In this document: positions 1 to 6,369 of the stretch, piece by piece
How positions within the stretch are numbered: the first letter of the stretch is position 1
Layout of the letters: the number at the start of each line of letters is the position of its first letter
NCBI GenBank assembly: GCA_919901895.1
Contig: CAKKQI010000096.1
Coordinates: 1 to 10,696 of the forward strand
Direction: 5' to 3'
Length of the DNA stretch: 10,696 nucleotides
Source: Candidatus Brocadiaceae bacterium
GTDB taxonomy: Bacteria > Planctomycetota > MHYJ01 > JACQXL01 > CAKKQI01
Notes under the pieces: model-generated
Seen by the model: only the letters and a program-made list of their open reading frames with translations
Database searches by the model: none
What the model was told of the DNA's origin: nothing
Program-made: the position numbers and the translations under genes

Positions 1-522
1 CTGGACGTCCAGCAAAATTTTCTTAAACTCCGATTCACGTCCGGCCGTCGTTTCTTTTTCGTAACTATAACGCTTAAGGTAAAGATGAGTCAATGCTAAC
101 TTTTCGGAGGCATCCCGCAAAATTATTTCTAACGTAAAATCATACCCCAGTTTCTGCCATTCCTGATAATCTTTAGGAATGTCATATTCCTTCAGGAAAG
201 TGCCGGACATAAAATAATATGTTTTCTGTTTTTCAAACAAGTATTTTCCAAGGTCTTCTAAATTCAGCGCCTGCAGTTCCGGCACCTTCATAACCAGTGG
301 GGAAGTATTTTCCAGCCGCTTGCCAATCCTGATTATTTCATCCTGAACACCGGTGGTATTTCTTTCGATTTTCCTAATTTCAGCCCGGGTGTTATTCAGG
401 CGTCCGGCCAGGATGAAAGTAATAATAATCGTGACGCAGGCAAGCATTACCAAAATAACTACCACAAAATTGGCAATGCCTTTCTCTCCGTATCCGGTAC
501 GCCCCGAATGAAATCTGGTCAT
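1..522 (-). CDS. Unrecognised single-pass membrane protein, 5' part (runs off the left edge)
   Basis: An open frame of 174 codons runs from ATG at 522 to the window edge without a stop. The start is well supported by a strong ribosome binding site, AGGGGAG at 535-529, six bases upstream. Residues 1-15 are polar and basic. Residues 16-40 form one hydrophobic segment rich in V, I and L, followed by a charged stretch (about 41-75) that could be a coiled coil. The rest is soluble, with many aromatic and charged residues (KTYYF, YQEWQKLGY). The probable topology is N-in with a large domain outside the membrane. K14-G15 directly before the hydrophobic segment resembles a prepilin peptidase site, but position +5 is Val rather than the usual Glu, so a pilin-like identity is only a possibility. 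I do not recognise the family. The promoter and structured leader upstream suggest it is regulated separately from the pilus operon. Confidence 0.75.
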   Translation of the reverse strand, partial: MTRFHSGRTGYGEKGIANFVVVILVMLACVTIIITFILAGRLNNTRAEIRKIERNTTGVQDEIIRIGKRLENTSPLVMKVPELQALNLEDLGKYLFEKQKTYYFMSGTFLKEYDIPKDYQEWQKLGYDFTLEIILRDASEKLALTHLYLKRYSYEKETTAGRESEFKKILLDVQ

Positions 523-528
523 TGTGAT

Positions 529-535
529 CTCCCCT
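529..535 (-). promoter_or_regulatory. Strong Shine-Dalgarno site of the unrecognised membrane protein
   Basis: AGGGGAG on the minus strand lies six bases before the ATG at 522 and fixes that start. It sits three bases after the 3' arm of the leader's outermost stem (538-544). The sequence CUAGGGG covering it (537-531) can pair with CUCCUAG inside the leader (655-649, one G-U pair), so it could be masked in an alternative fold. Confidence 0.6.
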
Positions 536-537
536 AG

Positions 538-688
538 TTCGGCAAACCGACCCCGATGTTTCAGACCTTCCCGAAAGCATTCGGGATAGCAAGCATCGCA
601 ACTCACCACTAGGCAGTTCCGGATAAATAATGAAACCCTTCGTCCCGCCTAGGAGGGATAGCCCATTAGCCCTGAGCTCAGTGCCGAA
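538..688 (-). ncRNA. Candidate structured leader RNA (possible cis-regulatory element)
   Basis: This element fills most of the ~200-nt leader between the promoter at 727-754 and the start at 522. Read on the minus strand, its ends pair perfectly: UUCGGCA (688-682) with UGCCGAA (544-538). Inside are a 7-bp hairpin, UCCCGAA/UUCGGGA with loop UGCU (586-569), GUUUCA/UGAAAC (636-631 with 563-558), and CUAGGC/GCCUAG (652-647 with 614-609). The last two would cross as a pseudoknot. The CUAG at 652-649 could instead pair with the ribosome binding site, which is the logic expected of a translational switch. I could not match it to a named riboswitch class. It could also be a small palindrome-rich repeat element that happens to lie in the leader. 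Confidence 0.45.
569..586. repeat. Short GC-rich palindrome, 7-bp hairpin
   Basis: TCCCGAA and TTCGGGA flank the four-base loop AGCA. A second, imperfect palindrome (TCCCgCCTAGGaGGGA, 644-659) lies 57 bases away, and both are followed on the plus strand by the same ATAGC. A 13-base match (cccgaatgctttc) to the minus strand of this hairpin recurs on the plus strand at 3112-3124 behind rho. These look like members of a family of small dispersed palindromes. Confidence 0.5.
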
Positions 689-726
689 GGGCAAAACTTT
701 TCCGTAATTGCATAGTTCTCTACTTC

Positions 727-754
727 ATCTTATGTTACTATAAAATTTTGTCAA
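727..754 (-). promoter_or_regulatory. Sigma70-type promoter for the leader RNA and membrane protein
   Basis: On the minus strand a consensus -35 TTGACA (754-749) is followed, after 16 bases, by a -10 TAAGAT (732-727, four of six matches). Transcription would start near 720, so the transcript would contain the whole structured leader before the ATG at 522. Confidence 0.6.
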
Positions 755-798
755 GTTTTTTCTCTCACAATAATTTTCAGATATTATAATTAATTTTC

Positions 799-827
799 TT
801 GACAAATCAACAGGAAAGTATTAAGAT
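799..827 (+). promoter_or_regulatory. Sigma70-type promoter for coaE-rho
   Basis: Consensus -35 TTGACA (799-804) is followed after 17 bases by TAAGAT (822-827), the same -10 word as in the divergent promoter at 727-754. Start of transcription would be near 834, about 148 bases before coaE. A TATAAT at 866-871 could serve as a second -10, but it lacks a good -35. Confidence 0.6.
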
Positions 828-833
828 ATATTT

Positions 834-981
834 TGTTAAATTATTCTAACTACACCTGATGACGCTATAATTAAGAAACAGGAAAAACTGGACACTCATG
901 ATCGGAACCCAATCCGGAATAACCAAATAGACCCCGTATCCTTCATTTAATTCAAAATAATAACTCTTTTGAATCGTTTTA
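834..981 (+). other. Untranslated leader of coaE, no gene seen
   Basis: This is AT-rich sequence between the predicted transcription start and coaE. Minus-strand reading frames here are 20 codons or fewer. No Shine-Dalgarno-like purine run occurs in the last 20 bases before the coaE ATG. No hairpin with a U-tract and no recognisable riboswitch core is visible. Confidence 0.4.
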
Positions 982-1638
982 ATGTCTGATTTAACCAAAA
1001 AGCCCTGTGCTAATTTAAAGTCTTCGTTAAAATTAACTACTTTAGGGCTGACCGGAGGTGTGGCCAGCGGTAAAAGTACGGTCGCCCGAATGTTTAAAAA
1101 GTTAGGCGCGGCGGTAATTGACGCTGACCGGATTGCCCGTGAAGTAATTGAATTACCACGCGTAAAAAATAAGTTGATCCGTTATTACGGAACATCAATC
1201 TTAGGAAAAAATGGATTGGTAAACCGGAAAACTTTAGCCGGATTAGCCTTCAGCCATAAACGCGATTTAAATAAACTGAACCGGATCAGCCATCCGGTTA
1301 TTTTAAAATTAATTAAAAAACACCTGGGCGCGATAAAAAAAATAAGGGCCGGGAGCCAGCCGATTGCCATTTTAGATGCGGCTTTATTAATGGAAAGCCG
1401 TCTTTCCGGAATTTGCGATTTTTTAATATTCATTGAAAGAGGCCTCCGCAAAAGAAATCAAGCGGCTCAAAAAATACGCGAATGGCTACCGGGAGAAATA
1501 AACCGACGGGAACGATTTCAATATTCTTTAAAACTTAAGAAAAAAAAATCAGACTTTATTATCAAGAATAACCGCTCGCTGCTTAAAACCTGGGCGCAGG
1601 TAAAAAATATTTTTAAACAGATTAAAACAGGAGGTTAA
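982..1638 (+). CDS. coaE: Dephospho-CoA kinase
   Basis: This enzyme phosphorylates the 3'-hydroxyl of the dephospho-CoA ribose with ATP, the last step of coenzyme A synthesis, in the cytoplasm. The 218 residues show the family pattern: P-loop GGVASGKST at 25-33, DADRIAREV at 47-55 (substrate-binding DAD), HP at 104-105, the DxxLL(F/M)E segment as DAALLME at 132-138, and a C-terminal SDFIIKNN at 190-197 matching the usual ADxVIxN. It carries about 20 extra residues before the P-loop. The lid region (151-190) is unusually rich in Lys and Arg, and Phe of PLLFE is replaced by Met, so it is a divergent member. ATG 982 is the only ATG, GTG or TTG before the P-loop and follows an in-frame TGA at 970-972, yet has no clear ribosome binding site. 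The rho ribosome binding site lies in its last codons, so the two are co-transcribed. Confidence 0.88.
   Translation: MSDLTKKPCANLKSSLKLTTLGLTGGVASGKSTVARMFKKLGAAVIDADRIAREVIELPRVKNKLIRYYGTSILGKNGLVNRKTLAGLAFSHKRDLNKLNRISHPVILKLIKKHLGAIKKIRAGSQPIAILDAALLMESRLSGICDFLIFIERGLRKRNQAAQKIREWLPGEINRRERFQYSLKLKKKKSDFIIKNNRSLLKTWAQVKNIFKQIKTGG
1629..1634 (+). promoter_or_regulatory. Shine-Dalgarno site of rho inside the end of coaE
   Basis: AGGAGG lies five bases before the rho ATG at 1640 and overlaps the final coaE codons. With a one-base gap between genes (TAA 1636-1638, ATG 1640-1642), translation of the two is probably coupled. This fixes the rho start at 1640 despite the unusual N-terminal extension. 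Confidence 0.8.
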
Positions 1639-1639
1639 T

Positions 1640-3067
1640 ATGGTGCCGGCTAAAGAATCACGGGAAAAAGAACCGAAAGAAACCGGGTCGGAAGAGACTC
1701 CCGAACGTTCCAGGGAAAAAGTATCCCGCCGAGGCGGGATAAAAGAAACGGATTCAAATGAAAACGAGAAAGCACCGGGAGACAGCCGCTACGAAGAAGT
1801 TAAAAAAGAAGAGTTATACCTTACCAAATTGCAACAAATGACCATGCCTGAACTTATCAAAACAGCCAAGAAACAAAATATGACCGACCACACCGGCCTG
1901 AAAAAACAAGAACTTATTTTTCGTATCCTAAAAGAGCAGGTAAATAAAAACGGCCTGCTCTACGGAGAAGGAGTTCTGGAAATTCTGCCGGAAGGATTTG
2001 GATTTTTAAGATCTCCGACTTATAACTATCTGCCTTCCCCGGATGATATCTATATCTCACCATCTCAAATCAGGCGGTTCGGAATGAGGACGGGCATAAT
2101 TGTTTCCGGCCAAATCCGGCCTCCTAAAGAAGGCGAAAAATATTTTGCTCTTCTAAAGGTGGAAGCGGTTAATTACGAAAACCCTGACCTGCTGACCGAT
2201 AAGGTCGCATTTGAGAACCTCACGCCACTGTATCCCCAGGAACGCCTGATTCTGGAAGTCCAACCAAATGAAATTTCAATGCGGATTATGGATTTAGTTA
2301 CCCCCATCGGTAAGGGCCAACGCGGACTGCTGGTCGCCTCACCCAGAACGGGAAAAACAGTTCTGCTGCAAAAAATTGCCAACAGTATTACTACCAATCA
2401 CCCGGAAGTTTCTTTAATCGTCTTGCTGATTGATGAACGTCCGGAAGAAGTAACAGATATGGAGCGTTCTGTTAAAGGGGAAGTAATCAGTTCTTGTTTT
2501 GACGAGCCGGCCAGCCGCCATATTCAGGTGGCGGAAATGGTTTCGGAAAAAGCTAAACGAATGACCGAATACGGACGCGATGTGGTTATCCTGCTGGATT
2601 CTATTACGCGACTGGGACGGGCTTATAATACCGAAGCCCCTCATAGCGGAAAAATTCTGACCGGCGGGATTGATTCTCATGCCCTGGCTGGTCCAAAAAA
2701 ATTCTTCGGAGCGGCCCGCAAAATAGAAGAAGGCGGAAGTTTGACTATTTTAGGAACCGCTCTGGTTGATACGGGCAGCAAAATGGATGAGGTTATTTTT
2801 GAAGAATTTAAAGGGACCGGCAATATGGAACTTCACTTAGACCGGGACTTAGCCGACCGCCGGATATTCCCGTCCATAGATATCACCTGCTCCGGCACCC
2901 GAAAAGAAGAATTACTCCTGGACCCGGAAGAATTAAAACGGATCTGGTTACTGCGAAAAGGATTGGCTAACGAGAAGAAAAACGCGGTTGAAGCGATGGA
3001 GTGGATCATCGAAAATATTGCCAAGACAAAAACAAACGCTGAATTCCTGATGCGGTTTAAAGTCTAA
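1640..3067 (+). CDS. rho: Transcription termination factor Rho
   Basis: Rho is the hexameric RNA helicase that ends transcription at factor-dependent sites. The 475 residues begin with a ~57-residue Glu/Lys/Arg-rich extension of low complexity that E. coli Rho (419 residues) lacks. The family order follows: Rho N-domain helices (about 58-105), cold-shock-type RNA-binding domain with GFGFLR at 119-124 and [14 protein letters not shown], then the RecA-like ATPase. The ATPase shows Walker A as SPRTGKT (234-240), [20 protein letters not shown], Walker [15 protein letters not shown], the Q-loop stretch [26 protein letters not shown] in two adjoining parts, and the C-terminal [15 protein letters not shown]. 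In E. coli the Walker A segment reads PPKAGKT, so P, K and A are replaced by S, R and T. Charged N-terminal extensions occur in Rho of several phyla and are thought to aid RNA binding. Identity is near certain. Confidence 0.98.
   Translation: MVPAKESREKEPKETGSEETPERSREKVSRRGGIKETDSNENEKAPGDSRYEEVKKEELYLTKLQQMTMPELIKTAKKQNMTDHTGLKKQELIFRILKEQVNKNGLLYGEGVLEILPEGFGFLRSPTYNYLPSPDDIYISPSQIRRFGMRTGIIVSGQIRPPKEGEKYFALLKVEAVNYENPDLLTDKVAFENLTPLYPQERLILEVQPNEISMRIMDLVTPIGKGQRGLLVASPRTGKTVLLQKIANSITTNHPEVSLIVLLIDERPEEVTDMERSVKGEVISSCFDEPASRHIQVAEMVSEKAKRMTEYGRDVVILLDSITRLGRAYNTEAPHSGKILTGGIDSHALAGPKKFFGAARKIEEGGSLTILGTALVDTGSKMDEVIFEEFKGTGNMELHLDRDLADRRIFPSIDITCSGTRKEELLLDPEELKRIWLLRKGLANEKKNAVEAMEWIIENIAKTKTNAEFLMRFKV
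1722..1741. repeat. Perfect 9-bp-arm palindrome inside the rho reading frame
   Basis: TATCCCGCC and its exact reverse complement GGCGGGATA are separated by only GA. It encodes residues 28-34 (VSRRGGI) of the disordered Rho extension, where insertion would be tolerated. It resembles the imperfect palindrome at 643-660 in the noncoding leader (TCCCGCC, then GGGATA), which suggests one dispersed family. Confidence 0.55.
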
Positions 3068-3087
3068 TTTGAGGCTGTTGGCAACCC

Positions 3088-3121
3088 AGCATTAAATACG
3101 GGGCACCCTGCCCCGAATGCT
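3088..3121 (+). terminator. Two-part hairpin behind rho, possible transcript end
   Basis: An outer stem AGCATT/AATGCT (3088-3093, 3116-3121) encloses an inner stem GGGGCA/TGCCCC with loop CCC (3100-3114). It begins 20 bases after the rho stop. There is no U-tract after it on either strand, so it may be a 3' stabilising or boundary hairpin rather than a classic intrinsic terminator. Confidence 0.4.
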
Positions 3122-3192
3122 TTCCGGAATCGTGGTTTCTCGTACGGACAGATTTTAATCTTTCGCTTCGCTCAATCTGAGCCCGTTGTCCC

Positions 3193-3227
3193 ACTAAAAC
3201 AAAATTTAACGGTCTCAATTTTACCGT
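3193..3227 (-). terminator. Weak candidate intrinsic terminator of the pilus operon
   Basis: On the minus strand, 33 bases past the sensor kinase stop, a 5-bp stem ACGGT/ACCGT (3227-3223, 3213-3209) with a 9-base AT-rich loop is followed by TAAATTTTGTTTT (3208-3196). The T-rich tail is right for termination, but the stem is short. No gene is visible anywhere in 3068-3259. Confidence 0.35.
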
Positions 3228-3259
3228 AGCCACCGCAGTCTTTTACCCAGTTTACAGAA

Positions 3260-4954
3260 TTACTCCGACGGCACCCACACAAAAAATTTACTGCCGCGTC
3301 CTTCCTGACTTTCCACCAAGATTTGCCCTTTGTGTTCCTGAATTATCTTGTAGGCAATCGTCAGTCCTAAACCGATACCTTTCGACTTGGTCGTAAAAAA
3401 CGGTTCATAAATATGTTTCAGGTCATCGGACTTAATCCCCTTGCCAAAATCAATCACTTCTACGGTTAACCCAAGGTCAGGCTTTATTTCAAGCGTCCGG
3501 TGATTAACAATCGCCTGGCCGGGACGGTCCCGGGATGAAAAATAACTTTTAATCACCACTTTCGTCTTCCGGTTACCAGCCGAAGCCTCCAGGGCATTCA
3601 ACCCTAAATTAATAAAGACCTGCTTGATTTGCTCCGGATCAAATTCCCCATAAAGCAGCGCCGGCACCTGAAGATGGACATCAACATTTTTCGCCAGGAA
3701 TTGGTTTCTCAAAAGAGCCGTTACTTCTTTTAGCAATTCCGCTAAATTATATTTTTGTTTTAACACCGGCCGGGGCCTGGCAAATTCCAAGAAATCTGTT
3801 ACTATTTTATTAAGACGGTCGGATTCTTTTATAACAATCTCCATTAATTTTTTGTCTTCCAATCTTAAGGCCGGGATGGATTTGATTTCCTGGATTGCGC
3901 CTTTAATGGAAGCCAGCGGATTCCTGATTTCATGGGCGATACTGATACTCATGGTGCTCAAAGCCTGAAGAGTTTCGGTGCGTTTAACTATTTCATCCAT
4001 TTTCTTTTTCAAACTGACATCATTAAGAATGGCGATTTTTCCGCGTTGTTTGTTTTGCTCATCCCAGAGCGGCGAAGTGGTAACTTCTATTATTAAATTT
4101 TCGCCCCAGCCGGTCGGCATTGTTATCTCCTGAATAACACGCTGATTATTTTTCAAGGCTTCTCTTAAAGAACGATAGTTCTCGCCGGCCAGGACCTGGG
4201 TAATTGCCCGTCCGCCCAATTTTGTTTCTTCAGGAACCTGAAGCAATTGAAGAGCCTGGTTATTCCAAAAAATGATCCGACCTTCGGTGTTAACCACAAT
4301 TAAACCATTAATAATATGCTGGATAATTTCTTCTTTCAGCGTCCGTTCATGTTTCAATTCTCGGGCTAATCGTCCGCTGGAATAAGATACAAAATGCAGC
4401 ATCAGGGCAAAGAAAAACAGATAAGGCAAAATAAATTGAAAACCCTGGGCCAGGGTTTTTACATATTCATCAGGCAACAACGGTAACGGAAAATGCCGGT
4501 GGGCGCTTAAGGAATAAATGATTGTGACGATGGACAGCAAGATACTTGAAGCGGAGGCGAAAACAAAACTGGCCCGGGCCGATACCAGCGTATTGGCTGC
4601 TAAAATTGAAGCAAAATAAAAGGAAACAAAAATACTGCCTGACCCGCCGGTAAAATAAGCCAGGCCTGTTTCTAAAAATATATCAACCGCTATCTGGAAA
4701 AGAGCTAATTTTTTAAGATTAAGCCATTTTTTATTAATAAGCAATAGGTAAAGAATATTTACAAAGCAGGCGAAGACCAGAATGGAATAAGCAGCGATAA
4801 TCCGGGACGGAAATTGTTTAATTTCCCCCAACCCGTGATAAATAAGGATGGCGCCTATACCTAAAATCGCAACCGTGAGACGAAAAAAAAGGAACCACTT
4901 TAACCGCCGATGAAGTAATGCGCTTTCTTCATTGACATGGCGGACCGGATTCAA
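3260..4954 (-). CDS. pilS: PilS-like membrane sensor histidine kinase
   Basis: This two-component sensor is of the PilS/NtrB type, known in other bacteria to control pilin transcription by phosphorylating the activator PilR. The 564 residues begin with about six membrane segments (roughly 18-40, 51-73, 83-102, 105-125, 128-148, 168-190), including the PilS-like DIFLETGLAYFTGGSGS at 91-107. A PAS domain follows (about 205-310), then the H-box IAHEIRNPLASIKGAI with phosphorylated His341, N-box N453, the IDFGKG box at 501-506, the EPFFTTKSKG region and GIGLGL at 526-531. All catalytic boxes look intact. The frame opens just after an in-frame TAA (4960-4958). The only usable start I see is TTG 4954, without a clear ribosome binding site, 39 bases after pilC, so coupling to pilC is likely. 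No pilR follows: the next gene is rho on the opposite strand. Another role for the kinase is possible. Confidence 0.85.
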   Translation of the reverse strand: MNPVRHVNEESALLHRRLKWFLFFRLTVAILGIGAILIYHGLGEIKQFPSRIIAAYSILVFACFVNILYLLLINKKWLNLKKLALFQIAVDIFLETGLAYFTGGSGSIFVSFYFASILAANTLVSARASFVFASASSILLSIVTIIYSLSAHRHFPLPLLPDEYVKTLAQGFQFILPYLFFFALMLHFVSYSSGRLARELKHERTLKEEIIQHIINGLIVVNTEGRIIFWNNQALQLLQVPEETKLGGRAITQVLAGENYRSLREALKNNQRVIQEITMPTGWGENLIIEVTTSPLWDEQNKQRGKIAILNDVSLKKKMDEIVKRTETLQALSTMSISIAHEIRNPLASIKGAIQEIKSIPALRLEDKKLMEIVIKESDRLNKIVTDFLEFARPRPVLKQKYNLAELLKEVTALLRNQFLAKNVDVHLQVPALLYGEFDPEQIKQVFINLGLNALEASAGNRKTKVVIKSYFSSRDRPGQAIVNHRTLEIKPDLGLTVEVIDFGKGIKSDDLKHIYEPFFTTKSKGIGLGLTIAYKIIQEHKGQILVESQEGRGSKFFVWVPSE

Positions 4955-4993
4955 GTTTTACGGAACTGAGACTGCAGGGACCATAATTTATTA

Positions 4994-6232
4994 TCATTTC
5001 TTTTTGGTTAAGACCTCCTGGATCTTAAGAATCGGCATAAAAACAGCCAGGACGATCCCGCCGACCACCACGCCCATAACGCCGATTAACAAAGGTTCAA
5101 TCATCGCGGTAAGCGATTTGACGGTGGCTTGAACCTGCTGGTCATAAAATTCGGAAATTTTTTCCAATAATTGCTCCAGCGCGCCTGATTTTTCTCCAAT
5201 CCCAATCATTCTGGTAACCATCGGCGGAAAAACTTTGCTCCGCGTCAACGGGTCGCTTAACGTCTCGCCCCGTCTGACGTTTTCCCGGGCATCGTTAACG
5301 GCTTCTTCAATAATCCGGTTACCGGAAGTATTGGCCACAATTTCCAACGCTCCTAAAATCGGGACACCGCTTTTAATCAAGGTGGCGAATGTCCGGCTGA
5401 AACGGGAAATCGCCACTTTCTTAAAAAGGGGACCAAAAACAGGGACCTTCAGAGTCAGCCAGTGAAAAACATATTCCCCACGGCTCGTTCTTTTAAAAAG
5501 AATCACCCCGATTATCAAACCGACCAAACCGAGGGACCAGTAAATAATATAATTGGTCATAAAATCGCTTAAACTTAACAAAAAAACGGTAATCCCGGGC
5601 AAATCAATACTGAGAGAAGAAAATATTTCTTTAAATTTAGGGACAACCCCAACCATTAAACCGATAACGATCAAAAAAATTAAGCCGAGAGATATAACCG
5701 GATAAGTCATCGCTGCTTTGATATCTCTCTTGAGCGCCTGCGAACTTTCCATATACTCAGATAACCTGACGAGGATTACATCAAGTTGACCGCTGGCTTC
5801 ACCGGCTTTAGCCATACTAATGTAAATTTTAGTGAATATTTTCGGATAGGTTTTTAATGCTTCGGACAAATCAGCGCCCCCCCTGATTTTATCAACCATT
5901 GACTCAATTACCAGTTTAAAACCAACCGTTTCCACCTGCTCGCTTAAAACATCCAGCGATTCTACCAGAGGAATACCGGCTGAAATCATGGTGGCCAACT
6001 GGCGCGTAAAAATTACCAGTTCATCCACTTTAATTGTCTTGCTGGGTTTTGGTTTAAAAAGACCGGCGAAAACGCCACCGCCTCCTTTTTTTCCGGCCAA
6101 TGATTTGATGGAAAGCGTTATTAACCCCTGCTTTTTCAAATCGGCGACTACTTCAGATTCGCTGGTAGCTGAAATGGTCCCGGAAAATTTTTTACCTTTA
6201 ATGTCTTTAGCGGCATAAGAAAATTTAGGCAT
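4994..6232 (-). CDS. pilC: Type IV pilus inner-membrane platform protein
   Basis: PilC is the polytopic inner-membrane core of the T4P machine. The extension and retraction ATPases turn it to insert or remove pilins. The 412 residues match the PilC/GspF family in length and layout: an N-terminal segment starting FSYAAKDIKGKKFSGTI, a Gly/Lys/Pro-rich linker (45-65), a first T2SSF domain (about 72-195) with FTRQLATMISAGIPLVESL and KAGEASGQL, membrane segments near 177-197 and 228-246, a second T2SSF domain (about 274-398) with SRFSRTFATLIKSGVPI and IGIGEKSGALEQLL, and a last membrane segment near 377-399 ending MPILKI. The start at 6232 has AAAGGA nine bases upstream. A 12-bp inverted repeat lies between this gene and the preceding pilB. 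The following gene, pilS, starts 39 bases after the TGA stop. Confidence 0.95.
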   Translation of the reverse strand: MPKFSYAAKDIKGKKFSGTISATSESEVVADLKKQGLITLSIKSLAGKKGGGGVFAGLFKPKPSKTIKVDELVIFTRQLATMISAGIPLVESLDVLSEQVETVGFKLVIESMVDKIRGGADLSEALKTYPKIFTKIYISMAKAGEASGQLDVILVRLSEYMESSQALKRDIKAAMTYPVISLGLIFLIVIGLMVGVVPKFKEIFSSLSIDLPGITVFLLSLSDFMTNYIIYWSLGLVGLIIGVILFKRTSRGEYVFHWLTLKVPVFGPLFKKVAISRFSRTFATLIKSGVPILGALEIVANTSGNRIIEEAVNDARENVRRGETLSDPLTRSKVFPPMVTRMIGIGEKSGALEQLLEKISEFYDQQVQATVKSLTAMIEPLLIGVMGVVVGGIVLAVFMPILKIQEVLTKKK

Positions 6233-6263
6233 ATTCTTTATTCCTTTATAATAAGTGGCTCAC

Positions 6264-6368
6264 CCCGTTAGAAATTAATGTCCGGGAGATAACTTATGTG
6301 TTAAAATATATTGTTATTCCTAAAACTATTAGGTTACTCGAAAATAATTCTTCTCTATTTCTAACGGG
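6264..6368. repeat. Perfect 12-bp inverted repeat spanning the pilB-pilC gap
   Basis: CCCGTTAGAAAT (6264-6275) and ATTTCTAACGGG (6357-6368) are exact reverse complements around 81 AT-rich bases. One arm begins one base after the downstream pilB stop codon and the other ends 31 bases before the pilC ATG. A nested 5-bp hairpin CCTAA/TTAGG lies at 6319-6333. It could form a large stem in the mRNA, or be a small non-coding mobile element. No reading frame of interest and no obvious target-site duplication is seen. Confidence 0.6.
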
Positions 6369-6369
6369 A

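Noticed and set aside
538..688. c-di-GMP-I (GEMM) riboswitch, suggested by the GGUUUGCCGA-like 3' end and the pilus context
   Set aside because: The conserved core words of that class (GGGCAAACC, the GNRA hairpin followed by GACGCAAAGCC) are not present. The similarity is limited to a few bases at one end. A covariance search would settle it.
392..694. A 100-codon minus-strand open frame over the leader and the start of the membrane protein
   Set aside because: It lies in another frame across the structured leader and the well-supported gene start, ends inside that gene, has no plausible domain, and its start is not preceded by a good ribosome binding site.
982..3067. Minus-strand frames of 63-88 codons inside coaE and rho
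   Set aside because: They are shadows of conserved genes on the plus strand and encode no recognisable domain.
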